Source: Thiobacillus sp. UBA2487 (lineage in GTDB: Bacteria; Pseudomonadota; Gammaproteobacteria; Burkholderiales; Sulfuriferulaceae). From it: a stretch of 12,214 bases of DNA. The notes beneath the pieces are model-generated. The model was not told the origin of the DNA. It was given only the letters and a program-made list of their open reading frames with translations, and did not search any database. This document shows, piece by piece, positions 1 to 8,200 of this stretch. Every line of letters starts with the position of its first letter. The first letter of the stretch is position 1. The translations under genes were made by a program, and so were the position numbers. Location of the stretch: positions 1-12,214 of the forward strand of contig DDOT01000080.1 of NCBI GenBank assembly GCA_002341815.1, given 5' to 3'.

Positions 1-43
1 CATTAGCCGGCAGAATTGTTTTGGGTTGCCCGGCATTAGCCGG
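1..43. repeat. Direct repeat CATTAGCCGG (two copies)
   Basis: The 10-mer CATTAGCCGG occurs exactly at 1-10 and again at 34-43. The second copy forms the loop and right arm of the hairpin at 27-46. The first copy lies at the window edge, so it may be the right half of a similar hairpin whose left arm is outside. This could be a small intergenic palindromic repeat or a duplicated terminator stem. Only the exact repeat is seen; its class is not known. Confidence 0.4.
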
Positions 44-46
44 GCA
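27..46 (-). terminator. GC-rich hairpin after mgtA, possible terminator
   Basis: TGCCCGGC (27-34) and GCCGGGCA (39-46) form a perfect 8-bp stem with a 4-base ATTA loop, beginning 9 nt past the mgtA stop codon. The position fits a transcription end for mgtA. No run of U follows it on the minus strand (the RNA would continue ACCCAAAACAATT), so it is not a classic intrinsic terminator. It could be an RNA 3'-end stabiliser or an intergenic palindromic repeat instead. Confidence 0.4.
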
Positions 47-55
47 CGTACACAG

Positions 56-2767
56 TTAATTCAAGCCATATTTACGCACAAACCACATTTTGACCCCGTG
101 GGTCAGCAGTGCATAGGTCAGAATCATGGCAGCCAAATAAAACCAGTAGGTGGTTGGCAATGGCACAAAGCCTAATGCGTGCGCAAATGGCGACACGGGC
201 AGCCAAACACCGATGCCGCTGATGACGATGCTGGTTAGCAGTAATGGCAGGCTGGCCCGGCTTTCGATAAACGGTATTCTCGCTGTCCGGATGATGTGAA
301 TGATCAGGGTTTGCGAAAACAGCGATTCAACAAACCAGCCGGTTTGAAACAACGGGGCCTGCGCTGGCGTATTGGCGTGAAACACGAAATACATCAGCGC
401 ATAAGTGGCGTAGTCAAAAATCGAGCTGATCGGGCCGATCAACACCATAAACCGGGTGATATTGGCGATGTCCCATTTGCGAGGTTGCGCCAGGTATTCT
501 TCATCCACAGCATCGGTCGGAATTGCGGTCTGTGAAAAATCATACAGCAGGTTGTTGGTCAGAATCTGAATGGGCGCCATCGGTAAGAATGGCAACAATG
601 CGCTGGCACCCAGCACGCTGAACATATTGCCGAAATTCGAGCTGGCGCCCATTTTGATGTATTTGATAATGTTGCCAAATACGCGACGGCCTTCCAGCAC
701 ACCTTCTTCCAGTACCATCAGGTTTTTTTCCAGCAAAATAATATCGGCAGATTCTTTGGCAATATCGACGGCGGTATCCACGGAAATACCCACGTCGGCG
801 GCTTTCAGGGCAGGGCCATCATTGATGCCATCGCCCATGAAACCAACGACATGACCTTTCAGGTGCAATGCCTTGATCACCTTTGCTTTTTGCGAAGGTG
901 ACAATTTTGCGAATACTTCGGTGGTTTCTGCCACCTCAGCCAGTTCGGCGTCGGTCATGCTTTCCACTTCGCTGCCCAGCACAATCCGATCGACATGCAG
1001 ACCTACCGATTTACAGACTTTGCGCGTGACGATATCGTTGTCACCCGTCAAAATTTTAACGGCCACCCCGTGCCGGTTGAGTGCGGCAATGGCTGCTGCT
1101 GCACTTTCTTTGGGCGGGTCAAGGAAGGCGATATAGCCCACCAGGGTCATGCCTGATTCATCGGCAACGCTATATGCCGATTGCGAGCCATCAATTTCTT
1201 TAACAGCAATGGCGATGACCCGAAAGCCGTCTTCATTCAGTGATTGGGTGATGGTGCGTAACTGATTGTGGTGGCTGTCATCCAGTGCGAATTTATCATC
1301 GCCGATTTTGCTGTCCACACAGATATTGAAGACCTCTTCAACGGCACCCTTGCAAATCAACAGGTGTTTGCCGCGCCCTTCTACCACCACCGACATGCGG
1401 CGGCGCACAAAGTCGAACGGAATTTCGTCTATTTTGCGGAAATCGTTTTCTACCCGCAGGTGCTCGTGCAGTTCAACATGGCGCAGCACGGCTACATCCA
1501 GCAGGTTTTTCAGGCCAGACTGGTAGTAGCTGTTCAAATACGCATATTCCAGCACAGGCAGGCTTTCTTCGCCGTAAATATCCAGATGCTTTTCCAGAAT
1601 GATATGGTCTTGGGTGATGGTGCCGGTTTTATCGGTGCACAGCACATTCATCGCGCCAAAGTTTTGGATTGAATTCAGGCGCTTGACGATCACCTTTTTG
1701 CGCGACATCTGCAGCGCACCCTTGCCGAGATTGACAGTGACAATCATCGGCAGCATCTCGGGGGTCAGGCCTACCGCAACCGCCATGGCAAAGAAGAATG
1801 CCTCTACCCAATCGTGTTTGGTCAATCCGTTGATGATGAATACCAATGGCACCATAACCATGATAAAACGCAGCATCAGCCAGGTAAAACGGGTGATGCC
1901 ATGGTCAAAACTGGTTTGTACCCGTTCGCTGGTGACAATGCTGGCCAGGCTGCCAAAATAGGTATCAGCTCCGGTGAGCACGATGACAGCCGTGGCGCTG
2001 CCGCTGACCACGTTGGTGCCCATGTAGCAAATGTTGTCGAGTTGCAACGGATCCTGCATGGATTTGTTGCTCACGCTGACAAACTTTTCTACCGGCATGG
2101 ATTCGCCGGTTAGCGATGCCTGATTGATAAACAAGTCCTTGGCCGTCAGGATGCGGGCGTCAGCCGGAATCATGTCGCCGGCAGACAAATGAATAATATC
2201 ACCGGGCACCAATTGGCTGATCGGGATCTCTTTCTTTTCCGGGCCGTGCGGAACAAGCCGGATGTGAAAAGCCTCATTTACCTCGTCAGGAATACCAGCG
2301 CGTTTGTCTTTGCGAATCACCGTGGCGGTCGTGCTGACCATGGCGCGCAAACGCTCGGCAGCGCGGCTGGACCGGTGTTCCTGAATGAACGTGAGCACAA
2401 CGCTCAACGTCACCATGACGATGATGATGGTGGCGGATTCGGCATCCCCGGTAAACCATGAAACGGCTGCCAGCAAGCTCAACAAAATATTCAGGGGATT
2501 CTTGAACTGCTCAAGAATCTTGGCAAACGCGCTTTTGTCTTTTTCGTGTGAAACGGTATTGGCGCCAAATTGTTCGAGACGTTCTTCGGCTTCGCGGTCG
2601 AGCAGACCTTGTTCTGAGGTGTCTAGACGTGCCAATGCATGTTCGGGCGGCATATGGGCCAACTCAAGCAGACGAGAAGAAACGCTGGCTGCTGATGGTG
2701 CATTTTTGATGGGCAGCAAAGCTGTCAGGTGGCCAGAGAGACCAGGAAAAAATCGGGAAAATTTCAT
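56..2767 (-). CDS. mgtA: Magnesium-translocating P-type ATPase MgtA (P3B type)
   Basis: This inner-membrane pump brings Mg2+ into the cytoplasm using ATP. The 903 residues match the roughly 900 of the enteric MgtA/MgtB family and align over the full length. Visible motifs are TGES (220-223, actuator domain), LTPEMLP (334-340, membrane segment 4), CTDKTGT with phosphorylated Asp379, KGA (473-475, nucleotide domain), LDPPKE (549-554), ILTGD (572-576) and MGDGIND (644-650). The hydrophobic C-terminal segments include NLLYDFSQTAIP (739-750). Compared with my memory of the E. coli protein, there is a modest insertion at about 152-180 before the conserved IPISQLVPGD, and Gly651 replaces the usual Ala after GDGIND. 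I chose the ATG at 2767 because MKFSRFF resembles family N-termini and AGGA lies 11 nt upstream. A TTG at 2836 would add 23 residues unlike the family. The gene is divergent from the regulator operon and has a long structured leader. MgtB cannot be excluded. Confidence 0.95.
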   Translation of the reverse strand: MKFSRFFPGLSGHLTALLPIKNAPSAASVSSRLLELAHMPPEHALARLDTSEQGLLDREAEERLEQFGANTVSHEKDKSAFAKILEQFKNPLNILLSLLAAVSWFTGDAESATIIIVMVTLSVVLTFIQEHRSSRAAERLRAMVSTTATVIRKDKRAGIPDEVNEAFHIRLVPHGPEKKEIPISQLVPGDIIHLSAGDMIPADARILTAKDLFINQASLTGESMPVEKFVSVSNKSMQDPLQLDNICYMGTNVVSGSATAVIVLTGADTYFGSLASIVTSERVQTSFDHGITRFTWLMLRFIMVMVPLVFIINGLTKHDWVEAFFFAMAVAVGLTPEMLPMIVTVNLGKGALQMSRKKVIVKRLNSIQNFGAMNVLCTDKTGTITQDHIILEKHLDIYGEESLPVLEYAYLNSYYQSGLKNLLDVAVLRHVELHEHLRVENDFRKIDEIPFDFVRRRMSVVVEGRGKHLLICKGAVEEVFNICVDSKIGDDKFALDDSHHNQLRTITQSLNEDGFRVIAIAVKEIDGSQSAYSVADESGMTLVGYIAFLDPPKESAAAAIAALNRHGVAVKILTGDNDIVTRKVCKSVGLHVDRIVLGSEVESMTDAELAEVAETTEVFAKLSPSQKAKVIKALHLKGHVVGFMGDGINDGPALKAADVGISVDTAVDIAKESADIILLEKNLMVLEEGVLEGRRVFGNIIKYIKMGASSNFGNMFSVLGASALLPFLPMAPIQILTNNLLYDFSQTAIPTDAVDEEYLAQPRKWDIANITRFMVLIGPISSIFDYATYALMYFVFHANTPAQAPLFQTGWFVESLFSQTLIIHIIRTARIPFIESRASLPLLLTSIVISGIGVWLPVSPFAHALGFVPLPTTYWFYLAAMILTYALLTHGVKMWFVRKYGLN

Positions 2768-2774
2768 GTTTCGT

Positions 2775-2816
2775 TCATTCCTGTGGGTAGTCCAAGGATT
2801 GCAACGATTGACGCAT
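2775..2816 (-). other. Candidate 13-residue leader ORF just upstream of mgtA
   Basis: An ATG at 2816 opens a 13-codon frame encoding MRQSLQSLDYPQE that ends in TGA at 2777-2775, 7 nt before the mgtA ATG. Its last codons (CAG GAA TGA) contain the AGGA that would serve as the mgtA ribosome site, so ribosomes finishing this frame would sit over it. The end is acidic with one proline. Its own ribosome site is weak (TGAGCG upstream). Frames this short arise often by chance, so the support is positional only. Confidence 0.25.
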
Positions 2817-2842
2817 GATCGCTCAAATGGTTGCAAAACCTG

Positions 2843-2877
2843 AACAGAACAAGATCTGTTATCGGCTTATGACCGAT
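2843..2877 (-). promoter_or_regulatory. Two tandem hairpins in the mgtA leader
   Basis: AACAGA (2843-2848) and TCTGTT (2855-2860) form a perfect 6-bp inverted repeat with a 6-base loop. Directly abutting it, ATCGG (2861-2865) and CCGAT (2873-2877) form a 5-bp inverted repeat with a 7-base loop. Both would fold in the mgtA leader RNA about 75-110 nt before the start codon. TTTT occurs 4 nt after the second hairpin on the RNA, but the stem is AU-rich and the run is short, so I do not call it a terminator. A protein-binding dyad is an alternative. Confidence 0.35.
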
Positions 2878-2962
2878 GCCAAATCTGACACAGAACCCGC
2901 AATGCCTTGTCGGGCAATAACCGGGGTCTACCGCTGGTTAGCGGCAGGCGCCCGGTCAGCAT
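2867..2962 (-). other. Candidate 31-residue leader ORF with three proline codons
   Basis: An ATG at 2962 opens a 31-codon frame that stops with TAA at 2869-2867. Pro codons fall at positions 7, 13 and 17, and the frame runs through the nested stem at 2920-2956, so ribosome progress over those codons would decide which structure forms. Salmonella mgtL is a proline-rich leader peptide that works in this way, which makes the resemblance worth recording. Against it, no Shine-Dalgarno sequence precedes the ATG and the peptide does not resemble MgtL in sequence. Confidence 0.18.
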
Positions 2963-2996
2963 TCAGAACGAAAACTGGAGAGCGCAAGCCGCTAAC
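2920..2996 (-). promoter_or_regulatory. Mutually exclusive stems in the mgtA leader (switch-like)
   Basis: Three inverted repeats overlap. GTTAGCGGC at 2937-2945 is perfectly complementary over 9 bases to GCCGCTAAC at 2988-2996, with a 42-base gap. CCGCT (2931-2935) pairs with AGCGG (2940-2944) across a 4-base GGTT loop. ACCGGG (2920-2925) pairs with CCCGGT (2951-2956) and encloses that small hairpin. The 9-bp long-range pairing and the local hairpin both need bases 2940-2944, so they cannot coexist. That is the usual geometry of an RNA switch or attenuator. The pairings are seen; the function is inferred. Confidence 0.45.
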
Positions 2997-3071
2997 GTGT
3001 ACAATGTGGTGCCGTTAAGCAACAACTATGACAGTCCAACTTGCTATACCTCTTATATCGAGAAGCCGCGA

Positions 3072-3101
3072 ATTCTACGCTTGGGTATAAAGCAGTGTCA
3101 A
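3072..3101 (-). promoter_or_regulatory. Predicted sigma-70 promoter for mgtA
   Basis: On the minus strand a perfect -35 TTGACA (3101-3096) is followed after 18 bases by -10 TAGAAT (3077-3072), one mismatch from TATAAT. Transcription would begin near 3065. The strength of this match suggests that initiation needs little activator help, leaving room for control in the leader. It sits only about 30 bases before the start of the divergent response regulator gene, so both directions share this site. Confidence 0.6.
3086..3091 (+). promoter_or_regulatory. Possible -10 element for the regulator operon
   Basis: TATAAA lies 43 bases before the response regulator ATG. No good -35 hexamer is present 16-18 bases upstream (AAGCCG at 17), so a promoter here would need an activator, which could be the adjacent regulator itself. 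The element lies inside the spacer of the opposing mgtA promoter, so the two would compete for polymerase. Weak evidence. Confidence 0.22.
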
Positions 3102-3133
3102 GTGACTGTTTTGTCATTTATTGAAGGTGTTGA

Positions 3134-3817
3134 ATGCGTTGTCTGGTGATTGAAGACGAACAAGAAACTGCACGTTATATTTGTGATGGTTTAAACGCTG
3201 CAGGTTATGAATCGATGGCATGTGACAATGCGCTGGATGGCGAGACGCTGGCCCTGTCGCGTGTTTGGGATGTGGTGGTACTGGATCGCTTGTTGCCGGG
3301 TAAACAGGATGGGTTGGATGTGTTGCATGCCATGCGGCAGTCGGGGGTGCATATTCCGGTGCTGGTGTTGAGCGCGCTGGGGCGTATCGATGAGCGCGTG
3401 CATGGTTTGCGCGCAGGCGCGGATGATTACCTGACCAAGCCGTTTGCACTGGAAGAGTTGCTGGCCCGTCTGGATGTGTTGGTGCGGCGTCAACAGCCGG
3501 TGCCTGTTGCGCGTTTGCAAGTGGCTGATTTAATTTTGGATTTGGCCGCGCAGCGCGTAACACGTTCAGGTCGATTGATCACCTTGCAACCGCGTGAGTT
3601 CCAATTGCTTGAATACTTGATGCGTCATGAAAATCAGGTGGTAACGCGCAATATGTTGCTGGAGTCGGTGTGGGACTACCATTTCGATCCGCAAACCAAT
3701 GTGATTGATGTGCAAATCAGTCGCTTGCGCAACAAAATCGATCGTGATTTTTCAGTGGCGTTGATTCATACCGTGCGCGGTGCCGGTTATCGTTTGTCAG
3801 TGGAAACATTATCTTGA
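3134..3817 (+). CDS. OmpR/PhoB-family response regulator
   Basis: This is a DNA-binding transcription factor activated by phosphorylation, partner of the kinase that overlaps its 3' end. The receiver domain (about 1-115) has the acidic pair Glu7/Asp8, phospho-acceptor Asp51 in VVVLDRLLPG, Ser80 and Lys102 in the TKPF motif. The winged-helix domain (about 127-224) carries the recognition helix region TNVIDVQISRLRNKID (188-203) and the wing RGAGYR (215-220). The 227 residues match the family length. The ATG at 3134 is supported by GAAGG at 3123-3127 with 6-base spacing. Nothing identifies the signal or regulon. Its position suggests it may bind the shared region and act on mgtA as well as on its own operon, but resemblance to PhoP beyond the family level is not evident. 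Confidence 0.93.
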   Translation: MRCLVIEDEQETARYICDGLNAAGYESMACDNALDGETLALSRVWDVVVLDRLLPGKQDGLDVLHAMRQSGVHIPVLVLSALGRIDERVHGLRAGADDYLTKPFALEELLARLDVLVRRQQPVPVARLQVADLILDLAAQRVTRSGRLITLQPREFQLLEYLMRHENQVVTRNMLLESVWDYHFDPQTNVIDVQISRLRNKIDRDFSVALIHTVRGAGYRLSVETLS

Positions 3818-5214
3818 CGCTTGTGCACAAATGGCTTGCATGGCGGCATTCAGTGGTGGCTCGTCTGGTGTTGGGCTATGGTCTGCTGGTGGGTATTTCT
3901 ATTGCGCTGATTTCACTGGTGTTTTATTTTGGCACCATTGTGGTATTGCAAAATCAGATTGATGCACGCATTGCCAAAATTGCCAATCGGGAATGGCAAA
4001 CCTATGACGCTCGCCCCAACGCTGATTTGGTTGCTGAAATCGGGCAACAATTAACCGACAATTTCAACAGTGATACAGAAATTTATTTGTTGCTGTCAGC
4101 TAGCGGTCAGATTTTGGCCGGCAATTTGCAGCGCTGGCCGGTATTTGCCGGCAATCGTCCCGTCACAGCGAGAGTGATTCGTGATGGACAAAACGTCACG
4201 GCACGTTTGGTCAAGCGCACGTTAGGCGATGGTCGCCAATTGATTGTGGGCTGGGAATTGAGCGAGGTGGATCAAATCCGCCAACTGGTGGGCAATGCGT
4301 TATTGCTGGGCGGATTTCTGGCGGCGCTGGTGGTGATCGTCGGTGCTGCCGTGTTTCGGCGCCAAGTGGAAAACCGTATTGCCGAGATTCGGCATGCGGC
4401 ACAGGATATTGGCGCAGGGGATTTGAGTCGTCGAATCCGTGTGGCAGGACAAGATGAGTTCGGTCTGTTAAGTCTTGACATCAACCGGATGTTGGATCAA
4501 ATAGAACACTTGATGGACGGTGTCCGGCATGTTTCCAACGCCATTGCACATGATTTGCGTACGCCGTTAGGGCGTGTGCGCAACCGGCTTGATGCAGCAT
4601 TACGCACGCAGGGTGATCAAGCGAGGGGTGAGTCGCTAGTGGTTCAGACGGCGGCTGTTGCGGCCATCGCAGACATCGATCACCTGATTTTGGTTTTTGA
4701 TCGTTTGTTACAAATCGCTGAAGTAGAATCCGGCGTGCACACGCAAACCTTTCAGCGCGTTGATCTTGACAGGATTTTGCATGACATGGCAGAACTGTAC
4801 GATGCCAGTGCCGAAGCGTTGGCGATGCGGATTGAGGTGGAAAGTGTGTTGCCGGTGTTAGTGAGAGGGGATCGTAATTTGCTGGCCAATGCAGTGGCCA
4901 GTTTGCTGGACAATGCGCTCAAATATGCCAGTGATGGCGGACTGATACGCCTGCGTGCATTCAACCAGGGTGAGCAGGTCTGGCTGGAAATAGAAGATCA
5001 CGGCCCCGGCATCCCGGAAGAGGATTTGCCGAAAGTCACCACCCGATTTTATCGGGTGGACCGTAGCCGTCATTTACCGGGCAATGGCTTGGGATTGTCC
5101 ATTGTGTCGGCAATTGTTAAGATGCACGGTGGCACCTTGATATTGCACAACACCCCGTCCGGTTTGTTGGTGCGCTTGGTGTTGCCCGCCACGAGTGGTG
5201 CACAGCCTTCCTGA
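3814..5214 (+). CDS. Membrane sensor histidine kinase (HAMP-HisKA-HATPase)
   Basis: This inner-membrane kinase should phosphorylate the preceding response regulator. Its 466 residues run as follows: transmembrane segment 1 (about 14-45), a periplasmic sensor of about 110 residues (47-156), transmembrane segment 2 (about 158-181), HAMP (about 182-235), an H-box with His246 in NAIAHDLRTPLGRVRNRL, an N-box with Asn367 in LLDNALKYA, a G1 box DHGPGI (395-400) and a G2 box GNGLGLSI (423-430). All catalytic motifs are intact. The sensor contains YLLLSASGQILAGNLQRWP (91-109), a pattern seen in many kinases of unknown ligand and unlike PhoQ. The start is probably TTG at 3814, overlapping the regulator stop in TTGA, with GGAA 8 bases upstream. 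GTG at 3823 is the alternative. Confidence 0.92.
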   Translation: MTLVHKWLAWRHSVVARLVLGYGLLVGISIALISLVFYFGTIVVLQNQIDARIAKIANREWQTYDARPNADLVAEIGQQLTDNFNSDTEIYLLLSASGQILAGNLQRWPVFAGNRPVTARVIRDGQNVTARLVKRTLGDGRQLIVGWELSEVDQIRQLVGNALLLGGFLAALVVIVGAAVFRRQVENRIAEIRHAAQDIGAGDLSRRIRVAGQDEFGLLSLDINRMLDQIEHLMDGVRHVSNAIAHDLRTPLGRVRNRLDAALRTQGDQARGESLVVQTAAVAAIADIDHLILVFDRLLQIAEVESGVHTQTFQRVDLDRILHDMAELYDASAEALAMRIEVESVLPVLVRGDRNLLANAVASLLDNALKYASDGGLIRLRAFNQGEQVWLEIEDHGPGIPEEDLPKVTTRFYRVDRSRHLPGNGLGLSIVSAIVKMHGGTLILHNTPSGLLVRLVLPATSGAQPS

Positions 5215-5239
5215 AACGTACAATTACCAAAAACCTGTC

Positions 5240-8200
5240 ATGAACATCAAGCCGCAACAACCAACAGACCCATTGATCCATCCTGCTTTTTTGGCGGATA
5301 TCAGTCTTGAACAAGACTTGTTTGATGCAATGGGCGCTATTGCCATGGTGATGGATGTGCAGGGTTGTATTGTGCGCATGAATCAGGTGGCGTTGCAATT
5401 CATGGGAGTCAGCCTGGCTGACGTGGTTGGCCAACCGTATTTTTGGGAGCGCTTTATCCCTGAAAATGAGCGGCCAAGCGTGCATGATTTTTTCAAACTG
5501 ATTCGTAATCGTCTTGTCCCGCCATTGTATGAAAATCACTGGGTTAATCGCGCGGGTGAAAAACGCCTGTTTCGCTGGGTTAACCGCATACTGGACGACA
5601 AGCAGGGTAACCCGGCGTGGTTAGTGACGGTGGGTATCGACATTTCCGATCAACGTGATTTATTGGAGCGCACCCGTAAGGCAGAAGCGTTTAATTCGAC
5701 TCTGCTGAATAATGCCAGTGTGGGCATCAATATGTTGCGTTATCCCGAGCGTATTCTTGAATACACCAACCAAGCCATGCTGGATATTTACGGTGTTGCA
5801 TCGGCACAAGTGTTGCTGGGTCGATCATCCCGTGATTTTTTTTATGACGATGAAACGTTTGCCAAGGTTGGTGAACTGGCCGAGGTCATTCTCACCCATG
5901 GCAACGGCAGGCTACGTAATGTGTTGTACCGTCGCTTGGATAGCAGTGCGGTCTATGTTGATCTTGCAGGGCAGAAACTGCCATCGATGGCCGGAGAACC
6001 CGAGCGTATCGTTTGGACGTTTGTGGATGTGACCGAACGAAACCGGCTGGATCAACAGTTGCACTTGCAGCTATCGTTTAATGCGATGCTGGCCAAGGCC
6101 AATGAAATCATCGCCGCTGCCACATCGATTGACGTCTTGTTGAAAGACTTGTGTGAAATGGCGCGAACGGCCATGAACCTGCCCTTGGTGTGGATCGGAC
6201 AACCCGACACCGATGGTTATTTTCAGCCGTTGGCGGCCAGCGGCACTGTTGAACACTTACAGGAAATTCGCATCTCCATTCTGCCGGATCATCCGGATGG
6301 GAGGGGGGCCAGTGCCACTGTCTGGCGGACCGGGCAAGCGGTATATTCTCCCGTATTGGCGCAGACGGCTACGGTAGTGTCGCGCCTGGAATCTGCTGCA
6401 CGTTATGGCTTGAAAGCCCGTGCAGCATTGCCTGTTCGGTTCAAGGGAAGCATTTGGGGCGTTTTGTCGCTGTATTTCGCTGAAGCAACCGAATTCGACG
6501 ATATCCTTAAAAATGTGCTGCAATCCTTGGCTGCTAACATCGGCTTTGGGCTTGATCGTTTGGACATGGCAGAAAAAGAACGTCAAGCCCATGCGTATAA
6601 CGATACATTGTTGAATAACGCAACGGCAGGTATTGTGATGGTGCGTTTTCCCGAGCGCAGTATCATGCAGGTCAATCAGGCGTTTCTGCACATGTTTGGT
6701 TATGCCGATGAACAGGTGATGGTCGGTAAAAACGTACGCGAACTGTACGTTGATCAAAAAGCATATGACGATACCGGCGCATTTGCGCGCAGTGTGATAC
6801 GCGGCGAAAATGAGCGCGCCACCCTGCGAGATGTGGCGTTTCGTCACGCCAGTGGTAAAACGATATTTATGGATATTTCCGCGCGGCGTCTTGATGGCGA
6901 GCATGACGTGTTGGTTGCCACGTTTGTTGATGTGACCGAGCGCCACCATTTGTCGGAACAGTTGGCCCGACAGGCCATGTATGATGCACTGACTGATTTG
7001 CCCAATCGACGGGCGCTTGGGCTGGAACTGGAAAAGGCCATGGCGCGAGCCCTGCGTCGCCAACGTTTGCTGGCCGTGTGTTTGATGGATCTGGATGAAT
7101 TCAAACCCGTGAATGATACATGGGGACATGAAGTGGGGGATTGGGTATTACAAACGGTCGCGCGTCGTTTGCGCGCTAATTTGCGCAGCACCGATTTTGT
7201 GGCGCGTTTGGGTGGCGATGAATTTGTGTTGCTGCTGGAGGATTGTTCATCCATGGAGGAAATCAGCCATGCATTGCGTAAAGCGGGCGATGCCGTTCAA
7301 TTGCCCATGGTACTGGTAGATGAGACCCGGATACAGGTTGGATTGAGTGCAGGTGTGTGTTTGTACCCGCTGGATGGAGAAAACAATAACCCGGATGCGT
7401 TGCTACGCTACGCAGACCAAGCGTTGTATGTTAGCAAAGCACAGAAAGCGGATCGTCATCAATTTTGGTTTTTGTGTGGCGAAACAGTCGTGCAACAAAC
7501 CAATGCCTATCAAAACATGCTGAACACAGGCGGCTTGTTGGTCTATTATCAACCGGTTCTGGACAATGCATCGGGTCGCATCGTTGGCGTGGAAGCATTG
7601 GCGCGTTTGCAAGATGCGAACGGTACTGTTTTTGCGCCGGCCGAATTTTTGTCGTCTTTGAACAAAAAAGATTTATTTGAGCTTAGTCGGCAAGTGTTGT
7701 TGCAGGCAACAACCGACATGGCTTATCTCGAATCGATGGGCTACCCGTTATGGGTGTCGGTAAATATTGATCCAACCTCTATCAATGCACAGTGTGTCAG
7801 TTGTCTGCAAAACATTATTCAGCAGCAGCAATTGCCGGCCGCACGAATCATGTTGGAAATTCTGGAAGGCGGCGATTTTCTGGAGGATCAGCAAACGGTT
7901 GCGCACCTGACTGCGCTCAGTGCGCTGGGCGTTCGTCTGGCACTCGATGATGTGGGTAGCGCCTATTCATCTCTGTTGCGTCTTAAAGAACTGCCGATTG
8001 ATGAAATCAAGCTGGGTCAAGGTTTTATACGAACCCTTGAAACCGACCCATCCGGCATGTTGTTTGCCGTGACCGTTTACGATTTGAGCTGCGATTTGGC
8101 GGTTGACATGGTGGTTGAAGGGGTAGAAACCGGAGATATCTTTGATGCGGTCAGTGTGCTGGGCGTACCCTTATTGCAGGGTTATCAGATCGCACATCCC

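Larger units (their letters stand above)
2768..3065 (-). promoter_or_regulatory. Predicted long structured 5' leader of mgtA
   Basis: If transcription starts just downstream of the minus-strand promoter at 3072-3101, mgtA has a leader of about 298 nt. The stretch holds no recognisable protein gene. In 5'-to-3' order on the RNA it contains a 9-base arm GTTAGCGGC (2996-2988), a nested double stem (2956-2920) whose core competes with that arm, two tandem small hairpins (2877-2843), a 13-codon ORF (2816-2775) and the mgtA ribosome site. Enteric mgtA also has a leader of a few hundred nt that senses Mg2+ and proline supply. I do not recognise the ykoK/M-box Mg2+ riboswitch here. Regulatory function is inferred from layout only. 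Confidence 0.5.

Noticed and set aside
2768..2836. A 23-residue N-terminal extension of MgtA from a TTG at 2836.
   Set aside because: The extra residues do not resemble MgtA N-termini. The ATG at 2767 has an AGGA upstream and gives the usual family length.
3096..3116. TGTCA repeated at 3096-3100 and 3112-3116 as response regulator half-sites.
   Set aside because: The 16-base start-to-start spacing does not fit the usual 10-11 of OmpR-family sites, and the first copy is part of the mgtA -35 box.
3134..5214. Naming the two-component pair PhoP/PhoQ because mgtA is next door.
   Set aside because: The kinase sensor region lacks recognisable PhoQ features, and the regulator is only matched at the OmpR-family level. 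The neighbour alone does not justify the name.
5835..5842. A run of eight T inside the large GGDEF-EAL gene, as a possible phase-variation or slippage site.
   Set aside because: The reading frame is intact through conserved domains on both sides, and an eight-base run alone is weak evidence.
6257..7129. A 290-codon open frame on the minus strand inside the GGDEF-EAL gene.
   Set aside because: It lies fully opposite a gene with strong domain matches, and its translation shows no family motif. It is a shadow frame.
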